Shown: positions 1-7,965 of the stretch, piece after piece | How positions within the stretch are numbered: position 1 is the stretch's first letter | How the letters are laid out: each line of letters starts with the position of its first letter | Origin: an uncultured Bacteroidales bacterium | GTDB lineage: Bacteria; Bacteroidota; Bacteroidia; Bacteroidales; UBA932 | Assembly (NCBI GenBank): GCA_944325465.1 | Contig: CALVAE010000048.1 | Coordinates: forward strand, 1-36,384 | Reading direction: 5' to 3' | Length of the DNA: 36,384 bases | Notes under the pieces: generated by a model | Databases searched by the model: none | Told to the model about the DNA's origin: nothing | What the model saw: only the letters and a program-made list of their open reading frames with translations | Translations under genes and position numbers: made by a program

Positions 1-621
1 GAATACGACATTGCACCGGTGTATTTTATCGGGCTGCTGAACACCGGGGTGCCGAAATTCGACAGGAGTGACGGTGCGGTCTGGGGTGACAGGTATGTGT
101 CAGAATATACCTTCCGGGAAAAAATCAGCCAAGAGGTCGTGGATGAGACTATTTTTCTTACCTTTGTGGAGTTGGACCGCTTCGACAAGCCGCTGGAGGA
201 GTGCGGGAGCATGGCGGACAAGTGGTGCTACTCCCTGAAGCATATCGGGACGATGGAGAGGTTGCCGGAGGAGTTGCGGATCAAGGCATTCGAGAGGCTG
301 TTCGAGGCGTGCGAGATATCGAGGTTCACACCGGAAGAGAAACTGAAATACGAACACGATATGATGACCGAACGTGATTACACGAATATCTTGAATACAT
401 GCCGGGCCGAGGCACTGGCGGAAGGCGAGGCAAAAGGCAAGGCAGAAGGTCTTGCCGAAGGTGAAGCAAAGGGTGAAGCCAAAGGCAGGGCAGAAGGACT
501 TGCCGAGGGTGAGGCAAGAGGGAAAATGGAAGTCGCTCGAGCCATGAAGGCCAAAGGTCTCGAAATGGCTCTGATATCCGAACTGACCGGACTTACCGAA
601 GAGGAAATACTAAAGTCCTGA
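1..621 (+). CDS. Rpn family PD-(D/E)XK nuclease/putative transposase, C-terminal part (5' truncated by window edge)
   Basis: The reading frame is open from the first base, so the start lies outside the window. The visible 206 residues match the back half of the Rpn (recombination-promoting nuclease, PD-(D/E)XK transposase family) proteins common in Bacteroidales: a YDIAPVYFIGLLN strand at the very start, then a helical stretch with ELDRFDKPLEEC, and a C-terminal tail of repeated A-E-G-E-A-K-G units before a helical end (ALISELTGLTEEEILKS). The catalytic D-(D/E)xK core should lie upstream and cannot be checked. Known family members nick DNA and promote recA-independent recombination; that role here is inferred from family only. 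No terminal inverted repeats or partner genes are visible, so this is probably a lone copy of a multi-copy family and not an active insertion sequence. Identification is fairly secure, activity unknown. Confidence 0.8.
   Translation, partial: EYDIAPVYFIGLLNTGVPKFDRSDGAVWGDRYVSEYTFREKISQEVVDETIFLTFVELDRFDKPLEECGSMADKWCYSLKHIGTMERLPEELRIKAFERLFEACEISRFTPEEKLKYEHDMMTERDYTNILNTCRAEALAEGEAKGKAEGLAEGEAKGEAKGRAEGLAEGEARGKMEVARAMKAKGLEMALISELTGLTEEEILKS
436..519 (+). repeat. Imperfect in-frame tandem repeat in the Rpn tail
   Basis: Two 36-base copies (436-471 and 484-519) encode GKAEGLAEGEAK and GRAEGLAEGEAR, separated by a 12-base unit encoding GEAK. Because the unit length is a multiple of three, copy-number change would lengthen or shorten the tail without breaking the frame. 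Such EGxxKG tails are typical of the family. Confidence 0.8.
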
Positions 622-860
622 AAGCCACCTGACTATAGTTGGACATCTTGCGGATAATCATTTTTTACGGAGAATTATATTCCGGTTATCAGAAAACAAT
701 TCACAACTCATTGGATGCGGTATGCAATTCCTCCGCAGAGCGAAAAAACCATTGTAACGGTCTGGCATATTCTCGCACGACAGTACCTGCTTCCACGGCC
801 GACTTAATTGTAAATATAATTAGCCGTCAAAAAGCAATATGAATATTTTACTGCGCCGGG
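622..860. other. Intergenic stretch without a recognisable gene
   Basis: This 239-base gap lies between convergent genes. The only open frame is about 67 codons with no recognisable product and low-complexity composition at its 3' end. A GGTCAG/CTGACC inverted repeat at 859-879 overlaps the nitroreductase stop codon but has no T-run on either side. I see nothing else here. Confidence 0.5.
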
Positions 861-1505
861 TCAGTCTATATACCTGACCTTGGATGCATCGCGCGGTTTG
901 GCTGCAGGAGTTTCGTCAGGATAGCCGAAAGCGATGCAGAGAAGCAGGTTGTATCCTTCGGAAAAATCAAGTTTCTTTAAATAGTCTGCAGCAGCCGGGT
1001 TACCGGTCATGAATCTGGCAGCCCCTCCGAGACAGCACGACCCTATTCCCATCGACCAAGCAGACAGGATCATGTTTTCAGCCAGCAGGCCGCAGTCGAC
1101 CTGCGAAAAATCATAACCTGGATCGTTGGCGATGAATACGACAGTAGGGGCGTTACGGAACATATTTACGAAAGACTGGTCTTCACCTGCGGCAGGATTT
1201 TCCTTGAGATACGCGGCTGTAATGCCGTTGATATATTCCGGATTGTCGACGACACGTACTTCCCACGACTGCTTGTTCTGTCCGTTCGGTGCATTGATGC
1301 CGCAGTTGAGTATTATCTGCATTGTGTCGCGTCCCACTGGCTGCGGTCTGTACTTCCTTATACTTCTGCGGGTCATAATGTTTTCCATGACTGTCCCTGA
1401 TACGGAGACTTCTGTCTTGTTGTCAGAACTGTTGCTACAGCCTGAAAATGACGCGCTGATGGCAAGCAGAATGATGCTGATCGCTGAAATTCCTGTGATT
1501 TTCAT
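861..1505 (-). CDS. Nitroreductase family protein with lipoprotein signal
   Basis: This 214-residue protein begins with a lipoprotein signal peptide ending in SFSGC (Cys23), followed by a serine/asparagine-rich linker and a nitroreductase fold. Family hallmarks are the phosphate-binding RRSIRKYRPQPV near residues 46-57, GRDTMQIILNCGINAPNGQN (the FMN/active-site helix and loop) and the late GIGSCCLGG and FGYPDE segments. Nitroreductases bind FMN and pass two electrons from NAD(P)H to nitro compounds, quinones or flavins. Placement on the envelope is unusual, since FMN and NAD(P)H are cytoplasmic, though lipoprotein-tagged members are known in Bacteroidales. It ends an apparent two-gene unit, starting 5 bases after the upstream exported phosphodiesterase-fold protein. 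The substrate cannot be told from sequence. Confidence 0.88.
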   Translation of the reverse strand: MKITGISAISIILLAISASFSGCSNSSDNKTEVSVSGTVMENIMTRRSIRKYRPQPVGRDTMQIILNCGINAPNGQNKQSWEVRVVDNPEYINGITAAYLKENPAAGEDQSFVNMFRNAPTVVFIANDPGYDFSQVDCGLLAENMILSAWSMGIGSCCLGGAARFMTGNPAAADYLKKLDFSEGYNLLLCIAFGYPDETPAAKPRDASKVRYID

Positions 1506-1510
1506 AGTAT

Positions 1511-2584
1511 TTATATCTGGTTGTTTTTTGATTGCAGTCCGGCCTTGAAAGAGAATATGACAAGATTGCCGCGGTGGTCGCTAGGCCATATTGCATCGGG
1601 CACGAGCACCTGGTCCTGCCGCTTGTCCTTGACTATCATGTCCCGTATTACGGTCGCTGCAGGACCGACAATAGTTGCGGACCTGACAGAGAATGATGAA
1701 AAGGGGGAGTGGTAGTAGATGAAATCTATCCTGTCCCTCTCGTCTGCTTCAGGTGCCCATGTCAGTCTGTTCAAGCCCGCTTCTTTTGCATCGGTGTTTC
1801 CCGCCGGATATGTTATGCCGGGCCAGGAAACAGGGTCAGGATGCTTTTCGCGGTAGGTATCGGTAAATCCGGCTTCTTCCAGCATTGAGGAACAGTCCCA
1901 CCTTACTGTCGCTCCGTTATGGTCTCTCAGTCCGGAAGTGCTTTCTACCCAGTCAAGATGAGACGGTTCGTTGAAATCTCCTCCTAGTATTACCGTCCTC
2001 CCGTCTGCAATGTCTTCTGCCGATTCTTCGATGAATGCCTTGATACTCTCATCCCTGTAACTCTTTCTGTTGGCCTCAAGAATGGAAGTTTCGTCCGTTA
2101 CCGGACAATCGATCCTTTTCCAGGAAGAACCGCTGTATCCTCTTGGCAGATAACATTGATAGTTCCGGTGGTCAAGGTGAGCGGAATAGACGGCAAAGGG
2201 CATCGCGTCAATATCCAGAGTAACCTTAAGTATTGCCCTTTCCTCATTACCAGGAACAATGCAGGTCCACTCCGACTTTTCAGGCTTCGCCTTTGTCAGC
2301 ATACATACGGGGTGCCCGGCTCCTGAAAGGTAATAGTGCTGTCCACAGGCGGAAAGGCTGTCGGCAATCCTTCTGACGAGAGACGTATCCTTTCCTGTCG
2401 TGGCTTCACAAAGAAGTACGACATCCGCATCGATGTCCTTCAGTATCGCGACAGTTCCCGCTTCACTTCCAGGGACATTTGTAGTGGCATTCCATAGATT
2501 GAGTTGGAATACTTTAAGGGAACTTCTGGCCGGGCATACTATACCGGACAGGCATAAAACGCATATCAGGATAATCTTTTTCAT
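1511..2584 (-). CDS. Exported endonuclease/exonuclease/phosphatase (EEP) family protein
   Basis: I place the start at 2584, where MKKIILICVLCLSGIVCPA forms a signal peptide; a longer frame reaches 2617 but would put a charged 11-residue leader before it. The mature part has the DNase I-like EEP fold: QLNLWN (metal-binding Asn), VLLCEAT (catalytic Glu), YSAHLDH (His), GGDFNEPSHLDW (Asp/Asn pair), DRIDFIYY and a final SDHRGNLVIF (Asp-His). All expected metal and catalytic residues are present, so it should be an active phosphodiesterase or phosphomonoesterase. Family members cleave nucleic acids, sphingomyelin, inositol phosphates or other phosphoesters; nothing here picks the substrate. The position outside the cytoplasm favours nutrient scavenging. 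It is first in a unit with the nitroreductase lipoprotein. Confidence 0.87.
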   Translation of the reverse strand: MKKIILICVLCLSGIVCPARSSLKVFQLNLWNATTNVPGSEAGTVAILKDIDADVVLLCEATTGKDTSLVRRIADSLSACGQHYYLSGAGHPVCMLTKAKPEKSEWTCIVPGNEERAILKVTLDIDAMPFAVYSAHLDHRNYQCYLPRGYSGSSWKRIDCPVTDETSILEANRKSYRDESIKAFIEESAEDIADGRTVILGGDFNEPSHLDWVESTSGLRDHNGATVRWDCSSMLEEAGFTDTYREKHPDPVSWPGITYPAGNTDAKEAGLNRLTWAPEADERDRIDFIYYHSPFSSFSVRSATIVGPAATVIRDMIVKDKRQDQVLVPDAIWPSDHRGNLVIFSFKAGLQSKNNQI

Positions 2585-2643
2585 TGTATCAGTGTTTTGC
2601 CGGACAGGATATGTCATATCCAGAAAATCCGGATCGCATTAGA

Positions 2644-2651
2644 CAAATATA
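2644..2651 (-). promoter_or_regulatory. Candidate -7 element for the EEP-nitroreductase unit
   Basis: On the minus strand this reads TATATTTG, a perfect TAnnTTTG. It lies 60 bases upstream of the chosen start at 2584. No clear -33 TTG is seen at the usual distance, so the call rests on the -7 alone. Confidence 0.45.
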
Positions 2652-2755
2652 TTCAGAATATTTGATTATACTGACATGTTTCCTGAAAAAAGAAATAGCA
2701 TCGCCTTCTTAAACGCAAGTAATCGTATAAAGGTTTTTATGTCTGAAATAATTTA

Positions 2756-2763
2756 TATCTTTG
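2756..2763 (+). promoter_or_regulatory. Candidate -7 element for DUF3467-kdsC-maf
   Basis: TATCTTTG matches TAnnTTTG and lies 24 bases before the ATG at 2788, which would give a short leader. The -33 position shows only a T-run (around 2734-2738). Confidence 0.5.
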
Positions 2764-2787
2764 TTTCCGCTAAAATATTCAGATACC

Positions 2788-3105
2788 ATGGAGAATAATA
2801 ACAATAACGGAAAAGGACTGAGTTTTGACATCAAGCAGGAAATCGCCAAGGGGACATATTCAAACCTGGCAATCATAACACATTCAAAAAACGAAGTCAT
2901 TACGGATTTTGCAGCCGCCCTTCCCGGAATGCCCAAGCCGGAAGTGGTAAGCAGGATAGTCATGACGCCGGCCAATGCAAAAAGGCTGCTTCTTGCCCTT
3001 CAGGACAATATAAGCAAATATGAGGCTGCGCACGGTCCGATTGATCTCGGAGAGCCTAAAGCCACTTATCACATGGGAGGATTCGGTAACGGAACCAAAT
3101 CATAG
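2788..3105 (+). CDS. DUF3467 domain protein
   Basis: The start is placed at 2788 because the longer frame (from a TTG at 2761) would overlap the candidate -7 box. The 105-residue product opens with an Asn-rich tail (MENNNNNGKGLSF) and then follows the DUF3467 pattern: a strand pair around GTYSNLAIITHSKNEVITDF, a hydrophobic PKPEVVSRIVMTPANAK segment and a helix LLLALQDNISKYEAAHGPI. DUF3467 proteins are small cytoplasmic proteins of unknown function widespread in bacteria. It is first in a three-gene unit, 8 bases ahead of the KdsC-type phosphatase, but that proximity alone does not assign a function. No signal peptide or membrane segment is present. Confidence 0.85.
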   Translation: MENNNNNGKGLSFDIKQEIAKGTYSNLAIITHSKNEVITDFAAALPGMPKPEVVSRIVMTPANAKRLLLALQDNISKYEAAHGPIDLGEPKATYHMGGFGNGTKS

Positions 3106-3113
3106 TCCGGGAT

Positions 3114-3713
3114 ATGGATTCAGGCAGAATTACAGATTCAATTGTGACTGAAAACGTAGCACAGGCCCTTGCTGGGAAAGGATATGATGAAAAGGCATGG
3201 ATGAAGATCAGGGCATTCGCTTTTGATGTGGATGGTGTGCTTACAGACGGAGGCATTCTTGCACATTCATCAGGGGAGTTGTTCCGGACATTTGATTCCA
3301 AGGATGGTTTCGCTTTCAGAATGGCCTCCATGCACGGTTATCACCTTGCCATTATTACCGGAGGAAGGGCGCAGAGTATAAGGAAAAGGTTCCTGACTTG
3401 CGGTGTCGCTCCGGAAGACGTCTATCTGGGGTCAAGGGATAAGATCAAGGATTTCAATGATTTCTGTTTCAGACATTCTTTGTCTCCTGACGAAGTCATG
3501 TATTTCGGAGATGATATTCCGGATATACCTGTGATGCAGGCTTGCGGAGTCGGGGTATGCCCTTCCGATGCGGTTGAAGAAGCACTTGAAGCCGCTGATT
3601 ACATTTCTCCATTTGCAGGAGGGAAAAGGCTGGCCCGCCATACCATAGAGAAGGTAATGAAACTGCAGGGGACATGGAAGCTTGACATCTCTCTTTACGA
3701 ACAGCGGTTCTGA
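3114..3713 (+). CDS. kdsC: KdsC-type HAD phosphatase (3-deoxy-D-manno-octulosonate 8-phosphate phosphatase)
   Basis: This 199-residue HAD hydrolase has the KdsC arrangement without a cap domain: FAFDVDGVLTDG (nucleophile Asp38, acid/base Asp40), AIITGGRAQSIRKR (motif II Thr and binding loop) and MYFGDDIPDIPVMQACG (motif III/IV aspartates). KdsC removes the phosphate from KDO-8-phosphate in the cytoplasm, a step in making the lipopolysaccharide inner core. The usual length is about 170-180 residues; here an N-terminal extension of about 30 residues precedes the catalytic motif, and an internal ATG at residue 30 could instead be used. The C-terminus (SLYEQRF) may reflect a frameshift, since a neighbouring frame gives a plausible longer tail ending inside the maf start region. 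The exact substrate is inferred from the family. Confidence 0.82.
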   Translation: MDSGRITDSIVTENVAQALAGKGYDEKAWMKIRAFAFDVDGVLTDGGILAHSSGELFRTFDSKDGFAFRMASMHGYHLAIITGGRAQSIRKRFLTCGVAPEDVYLGSRDKIKDFNDFCFRHSLSPDEVMYFGDDIPDIPVMQACGVGVCPSDAVEEALEAADYISPFAGGKRLARHTIEKVMKLQGTWKLDISLYEQRF

Positions 3714-3776
3714 CCGCGAACCTCCCGGCTGTCATCTATGAAAGCGTGGAGATGGAACTGCACTACAAGTATGAAG

Positions 3777-4373
3777 ATGGATAGTAACGACAAAAGAATA
3801 ATACTGGCAAGCGGTTCCCCGAGACGAAAGGAGTTGCTTGCTGGACTTGACATTGATTTTGAAGTAGATACAGATAATAATTTCAAGGAAGACTATAGTA
3901 TTGATGTCCCGCATAGGCAGATACCGGAACTAATGTCGAAAGGCAAATCCTTCGGCTTCCACAGACCTCTTGGACAAGGAGAGATACTGATTACAGCCGA
4001 TACGATAGTCCTGTGCGATGATGAAGTTCTCGGAAAGCCCAAAGGCAGGGATGATGCGGAAAAAGCGGAAGATGCAGGACGTATGCTGCGCCTTCTTTCA
4101 GGAAGGGGTCACGAAGTCATCACTGCTGTCACCATCCGCGACAGTAACGGCGATCTGACATTCTCGGACACGGCAACCGTACATTTCAAGGACCTTTCCG
4201 AAGATGAAATCCGTTATTATGTCGGGAAATACAGACCGTTTGACAAGGCCGGAGCCTACGGCATCCAGGAATGGATCGGCTATACAGGCATTTCCGCGAT
4301 TGAAGGCTCCTTCTATACGGTCATGGGATTGCCGGTACACCTTGTATATCAGCAACTTGAAAAGTTTATATGA
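3777..4373 (+). CDS. maf: Maf family nucleotide pyrophosphatase
   Basis: The preferred start is the ATG at 3777 (3771 is also possible; 3738 would add a poorly conserved basic leader). The product of about 198 residues has the Maf signature: IILASGSPRRKELLAGL at the N-terminus, ITADTIV (catalytic/metal Asp), the LRLLSGRGHEVITAV segment, and a late GISAIEGSFYTVMGLPV. Maf/YhdE enzymes hydrolyse non-canonical or bulk nucleoside triphosphates such as dTTP and UTP to monophosphates plus pyrophosphate; in some bacteria they affect septum formation. Length and motifs are complete. It is the last gene of the DUF3467-kdsC-maf unit; the sequence right after its stop carries a nitroreductase-like remnant. 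Confidence 0.88.
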   Translation: MDSNDKRIILASGSPRRKELLAGLDIDFEVDTDNNFKEDYSIDVPHRQIPELMSKGKSFGFHRPLGQGEILITADTIVLCDDEVLGKPKGRDDAEKAEDAGRMLRLLSGRGHEVITAVTIRDSNGDLTFSDTATVHFKDLSEDEIRYYVGKYRPFDKAGAYGIQEWIGYTGISAIEGSFYTVMGLPVHLVYQQLEKFI

Positions 4374-4437
4374 CTGGATGGCCGGCCGGGACACGATGCA
4401 GGTCATTCATGACCGCGGCATCAATGCTCCCGACTGG
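4374..4437 (+). pseudogene. Short remnant resembling a nitroreductase coding sequence
   Basis: Reading straight on after the Maf stop in a different frame gives GRDTMQVIHDRGINAP, which matches 12 of 16 residues of GRDTMQIILNCGINAP in the nitroreductase at 861-1505. At DNA level the two segments agree at roughly 39 of 54 positions by my hand alignment. Neither the regions before (RRSIRKYRP) nor after (NGQNKQSWE) are matched, so this looks like a decayed scrap of a second nitroreductase gene, not a gene. Chance similarity is not fully excluded because the matched part is short. Confidence 0.5.
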
Positions 4438-4528
4438 GTAAATTTTGATATCGGTGGTAAGGGCGACAGGATCCGCTTCCGTTATGACACACCGTCGGCT
4501 CCATATAAATGCCAGCACCTCGGCAATT

Positions 4529-4544
4529 TGCAAGTAAACTTGCA
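4529..4544. promoter_or_regulatory. Palindrome overlapping the valS -33 element
   Basis: TGCAAGT-AA-ACTTGCA is a perfect inverted repeat with 7-base arms and a 2-base centre. The centre is too tight for an RNA hairpin loop, so a DNA-binding dimer site is more likely. Its right arm contains the TTG used as the -33 of the valS promoter. Confidence 0.5.
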
Positions 4545-4570
4545 TTGCTCTCGGTTTCTGCGTATATTTG
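4540..4570 (+). promoter_or_regulatory. Promoter of the valS gene cluster
   Basis: A -33 TTG (4540-4542), 20-base spacer and perfect -7 TATATTTG (4563-4570) fit the Bacteroidota primary sigma factor consensus. The ATG of valS follows 33 bases after the -7, giving a short leader. No T-box or other structured leader is evident. Confidence 0.72.
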
Positions 4571-4603
4571 CGGGCTATTGTGCATTAAGAAATTTATTGG
4601 CTT

Positions 4604-7252
4604 ATGGAACTTTCTGCAAAATACAATCCGGCCGAGACGGAAGACAAGTGGTATGCCTGGTGGCTGGAAAACAAGTTTTTCCATTCTGAACCTGATGGAA
4701 GGGAACCTTATACCATAGTGATTCCGCCTCCTAACGTGACCGGAATCCTCCACATGGGACATGTACTCAACAATACGCTGAACGATGTGCTCGTGCGGAA
4801 AGCGAGGATGGACGGCAAGAACGCCTGCTGGGTACCCGGTACGGACCATGCTTCCATAGCAACCGAGAGCAAGGTGGTTGCGAAACTCAAGGAGCAGGGC
4901 ATAAGCAAGGAAGACATTACCAGAGAGGAATTCCTGCGTCATGCGTGGGAATGGAAGGAAAAGCACGGAGGGATAATCCTGAGTCAGTTACGCAAACTCG
5001 GGGCATCCTGCGACTGGGACCGGACAAGATTCACCATGGATCCAGACCTGAGCAAGGCAGTAATCAATACTTTCGTATATTTTTATAATAAAGGCTATAT
5101 CTACAGGGGAGTGAGGATGGTCAACTGGGATCCGGTAGGCCTGACTGCAGTGAGCGACGAGGAGGTTATCCATCGGGACACGACCAGCAAGTTCTACCAT
5201 CTCAGATACTTCATCTCAGACGGGAACGGAAATCCGACATCCGATTTCCTGACCATCGCCACGACCCGTCCTGAAACGATCATGGCCGATGCCGCCATCT
5301 GCGTCAACCCGGCAGATGAACGCTACCATTGGCTGCGCGGGAAAAAGGTCCTCATTCCATTGATCAACAAGGAAATACCTGTCATTGAAGACAGTTACGT
5401 GGAAATGGACTTCGGTACCGGCTGCCTGAAAGTGACTCCTGCACATGACGTGAATGACTATGAAATCGGTCTCAGGCACAATCTGCCGGTACTGGACATC
5501 ATAGACGATCACGGAAGGCTGAACGAAAAAGCCCGCATACTCGTCGGTGAAGACCGCTTCGAGGCAAGGCACAAGATAGAAAAGATGCTGGCCGATGCCG
5601 GCAATCTGGTCAAGGTGGAGGACTACACTTCTCCTGTGGGCTATTCTGAAAGGACGAATGCCGTCATCGAGCCGAGGCTGTCGATGCAATGGTTCCTGAA
5701 AATGGATGCTCTGGCCAAGGACGCCCTTGAATCCGTAGAGAGCGGCAAGGTAAGGCTGATTCCGGACAAATACCGCAATACATACCGCCACTGGATGGAG
5801 AATGTTCACGACTGGTGCATCTCCCGACAGTTGTGGTGGGGACAGCAGATTCCCGCATACTATCTTCCTGACGGGAAATACGTTGTCGCCCCGACTGCTG
5901 AAGAGGCTCTTGAACTGGCCAGAAAGACGGATCCGCAGATTACGGCCGCCGACCTCAAACAGGACGAAGATGTACTTGATACCTGGTTTTCCTCATGGCT
6001 GTGGCCTATATCGGTATTCGATCCGGAAATGCCGGGACAGCCTGACCATCAGCCGAACAGGGATCTGGCGTACTATTATCCTACAAATGATCTGGTCACA
6101 GGTCCGGACATTCTGTTCTTCTGGGTAGCAAGGATGATCATGGCAGGAAATGAATTCATGAAGGACATTCCATTCCGTAACGTATATCTTACCGGCATTG
6201 TCCGGGACAAACTCGGAAGGAAGATGTCCAAGACCCTGGGCAATTCTCCAGACCCGCTTGACCTGATAGCCAAGTACGGGGCTGACGGGGTCCGCCTCGG
6301 GATGCTCCTGTGTACGTCTGCCGGCAATGACATCCTGTTCGATGAATCGCAGGTGGAGCAGGGAAGGAATTTCTGCAACAAGATATGGAATGCCTTCCGC
6401 CTGGTTTCGCTCTGGAAAACTGATGAGAAGGCCGTCCAACCGGAAGCGGCCGCCACTGCCGTAAGATGGTTCAGGAACAGGCTTGACGAGGCTCTCGGAA
6501 TCATGGAGGACCATTACAGCAAGTTCCGTCTTTCAGATGCACTGATGGGCATATACAAACTCTTCTGGGATGATTTCTGCGCCTGGTATCTTGAACTGGT
6601 CAAGCCGGCATACGGAGCAGGTATTGACAAGGCAACCTACGATGCCACAATCGGCTTCTTCGATTCTCTTCTGAAGATGATCCATCCTTTCATGCCGTTC
6701 ATAACCGAGGAATTGTGGCACAATCTGGCTCCGCGCGGAGAGAAGGAGACGATAATGCTCCAGAGGATGCCTGTAGCCGGGAAATATGACAAGGGAATAA
6801 TCTCGGATTTCACCATGGCTGAAGAAGCGGTCGTGGCGGTCAGGGCAATAAGGCAGCAGAAGAATATTTCTCCGAAAGAGCCTCTTGGCCTGCGTATTTA
6901 CGGAGAGTTCCCGAAAGATGTCCTTCCGGCTGTCATCAGACTTGCCAATATCGGTTCGGTAGAGTATCCTGAAGGCACGGAGGTTTCAGGTGCGGAAATA
7001 CCGTTTATGGTACGGACCGTGAAAATGGCGGTTCCGGCAGAAGGGCTGGTCGATACGGCAAAGGAAAAGGAAAAACTTGAAGCCGACCTCAAATATCAGG
7101 AAGAATTCCTGACAATAGTACGCAGGAAACTCTCAAACGAGAAATTCGTCAACGGCGCCCCGGAAAAGGTCGTTGCTGCGGAGAGGAAGAAGGAAGCGGA
7201 TGCAATCTCGAAGATAGAAAGCATAAAGGCTTCTCTCGCTGCTTTGGGATAA
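4604..7252 (+). CDS. valS: Valyl-tRNA synthetase
   Basis: This 882-residue class I aminoacyl-tRNA synthetase charges tRNA-Val with valine and edits misactivated threonine. The order is complete: [18 protein letters not shown] with the HIGH-type HMGH at residues 50-53, the CP1 editing domain ([20 protein letters not shown] and [12 protein letters not shown], residues about 205-290), the [16 protein letters not shown] segment, ATP-binding KMSKT at 540-543, the anticodon-binding helical domain, and a C-terminal coiled-coil arm ([15 protein letters not shown] to IKASLAAL) that is diagnostic of ValRS. Length is in the usual 870-950 range. It heads a run of seven closely spaced genes and has its own well-formed promoter with an overlapping palindrome. 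I see nothing abnormal in the protein. Confidence 0.98.
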   Translation: MELSAKYNPAETEDKWYAWWLENKFFHSEPDGREPYTIVIPPPNVTGILHMGHVLNNTLNDVLVRKARMDGKNACWVPGTDHASIATESKVVAKLKEQGISKEDITREEFLRHAWEWKEKHGGIILSQLRKLGASCDWDRTRFTMDPDLSKAVINTFVYFYNKGYIYRGVRMVNWDPVGLTAVSDEEVIHRDTTSKFYHLRYFISDGNGNPTSDFLTIATTRPETIMADAAICVNPADERYHWLRGKKVLIPLINKEIPVIEDSYVEMDFGTGCLKVTPAHDVNDYEIGLRHNLPVLDIIDDHGRLNEKARILVGEDRFEARHKIEKMLADAGNLVKVEDYTSPVGYSERTNAVIEPRLSMQWFLKMDALAKDALESVESGKVRLIPDKYRNTYRHWMENVHDWCISRQLWWGQQIPAYYLPDGKYVVAPTAEEALELARKTDPQITAADLKQDEDVLDTWFSSWLWPISVFDPEMPGQPDHQPNRDLAYYYPTNDLVTGPDILFFWVARMIMAGNEFMKDIPFRNVYLTGIVRDKLGRKMSKTLGNSPDPLDLIAKYGADGVRLGMLLCTSAGNDILFDESQVEQGRNFCNKIWNAFRLVSLWKTDEKAVQPEAAATAVRWFRNRLDEALGIMEDHYSKFRLSDALMGIYKLFWDDFCAWYLELVKPAYGAGIDKATYDATIGFFDSLLKMIHPFMPFITEELWHNLAPRGEKETIMLQRMPVAGKYDKGIISDFTMAEEAVVAVRAIRQQKNISPKEPLGLRIYGEFPKDVLPAVIRLANIGSVEYPEGTEVSGAEIPFMVRTVKMAVPAEGLVDTAKEKEKLEADLKYQEEFLTIVRRKLSNEKFVNGAPEKVVAAERKKEADAISKIESIKASLAALG

Positions 7253-7280
7253 AGGTTAAAACAGAATAGAATCAAATTAT

Positions 7281-7688
7281 ATGCGCTCGGAACTTGAACT
7301 GGCGGTAAGATATTATGAGACGGACCAGATGGGAATAGTACACCATTCGAACTACATCAGATATTTCGAATGTGGCAGGTCGGATATGATGGCAAAGTAC
7401 GGACTTCCTATCGAGAAGATAGAGGAAGACGGGGTCATGCTTCCCATAGTTTCGGTCGAATGCAAATACAGGAAACCGGCTGTTATGGGAGACATTATAA
7501 GGATAGTGTCGAAAATAGACAGGGTACCCCTGGCTAAACTGGTGGTAAAAAGCGAGATATACAATGCCAGGGAGGAACTGCTTGTGGAAGGGTCGGTAAC
7601 ACTTGGATTCATCGATTCGCACACGCGGCATCCAGTCAGATGCCCGGAAAAACTGGCGGAAACAATCAGGGAGAATCTCGAGGACTGA
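7281..7688 (+). CDS. Acyl-CoA thioesterase, 4HBT hotdog family (YbgC/FadM-like)
   Basis: This 135-residue single hotdog-fold protein carries the 4HBT thioesterase signature: RYYETDQMGIVHHSNYIRYF, with the catalytic Asp (ETDQMG) and the HHSNY loop preceding the long helix, then the five-stranded sheet ending VEGSVTLGFIDSHTRHPVRCP. Members hydrolyse acyl-CoA or acyl-ACP thioesters in the cytoplasm. In Proteobacteria YbgC goes with the Tol-Pal genes; here it sits between valS and tatA, so context is no guide to substrate. The gap to valS is 28 bases and there is no separate promoter, so it is probably co-transcribed. Family assignment is secure, acyl chain preference unknown. Confidence 0.9.
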   Translation: MRSELELAVRYYETDQMGIVHHSNYIRYFECGRSDMMAKYGLPIEKIEEDGVMLPIVSVECKYRKPAVMGDIIRIVSKIDRVPLAKLVVKSEIYNAREELLVEGSVTLGFIDSHTRHPVRCPEKLAETIRENLED

Positions 7689-7749
7689 TGCAGGTCAGAC
7701 CTCGGAACAATTTAAGGAATAATTCAATAACCAAATAAAAAGACAGAAT

Positions 7750-7965
7750 ATGATACAGCCATTGGTTTTCGGTCTCGGCGGATGGGAAATCCTTATAATC
7801 GCACTTGTTATCCTTCTGATATTCGGAGGTGCCAAGATTCCGGAACTCATGAAAGGCCTGGGTAAGGGCATCAGGAACTTCAAGGAAGGAATCAAGGAAG
7901 GAGACGAAGAGGGGAAGAGCGGTGAGAACCGTCAGATAACAGATAAAAAGAACGAAGATAAGTGA
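7750..7965 (+). CDS. tatA: Sec-independent twin-arginine translocase subunit TatA/E
   Basis: This 71-residue protein has the TatA layout: short periplasmic start, one membrane helix ([20 protein letters not shown], residues 8-27), the FGG hinge, an amphipathic helix ([20 protein letters not shown]) and a charged disordered tail rich in Glu, Lys and Asp. TatA oligomers form the passage for folded proteins carrying a twin-arginine signal, together with TatC, which is not in this window. Its stop overlaps the GTG start of the ABC-F gene by four bases (GTGA), which implies translational coupling. Telling TatA from TatE or TatB is not possible from sequence alone, but the small size and hinge favour TatA. 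Confidence 0.93.
   Translation: MIQPLVFGLGGWEILIIALVILLIFGGAKIPELMKGLGKGIRNFKEGIKEGDEEGKSGENRQITDKKNEDK

Noticed and set aside
436..519. Tandem repeat as a CRISPR or mobile element signature
   Set aside because: The repeat is coding, in frame and typical of the Rpn tail; there are no spacers or terminal repeats.
639..842. Open frame of 67 codons on the plus strand after the Rpn gene
   Set aside because: No recognisable product, no promoter or start context, and the sequence has no protein-like bias.
4529..4544. Palindrome as an RNA hairpin or riboswitch stem
   Set aside because: Only two bases separate the arms, too few for a loop, and it lies upstream of the predicted transcript start.
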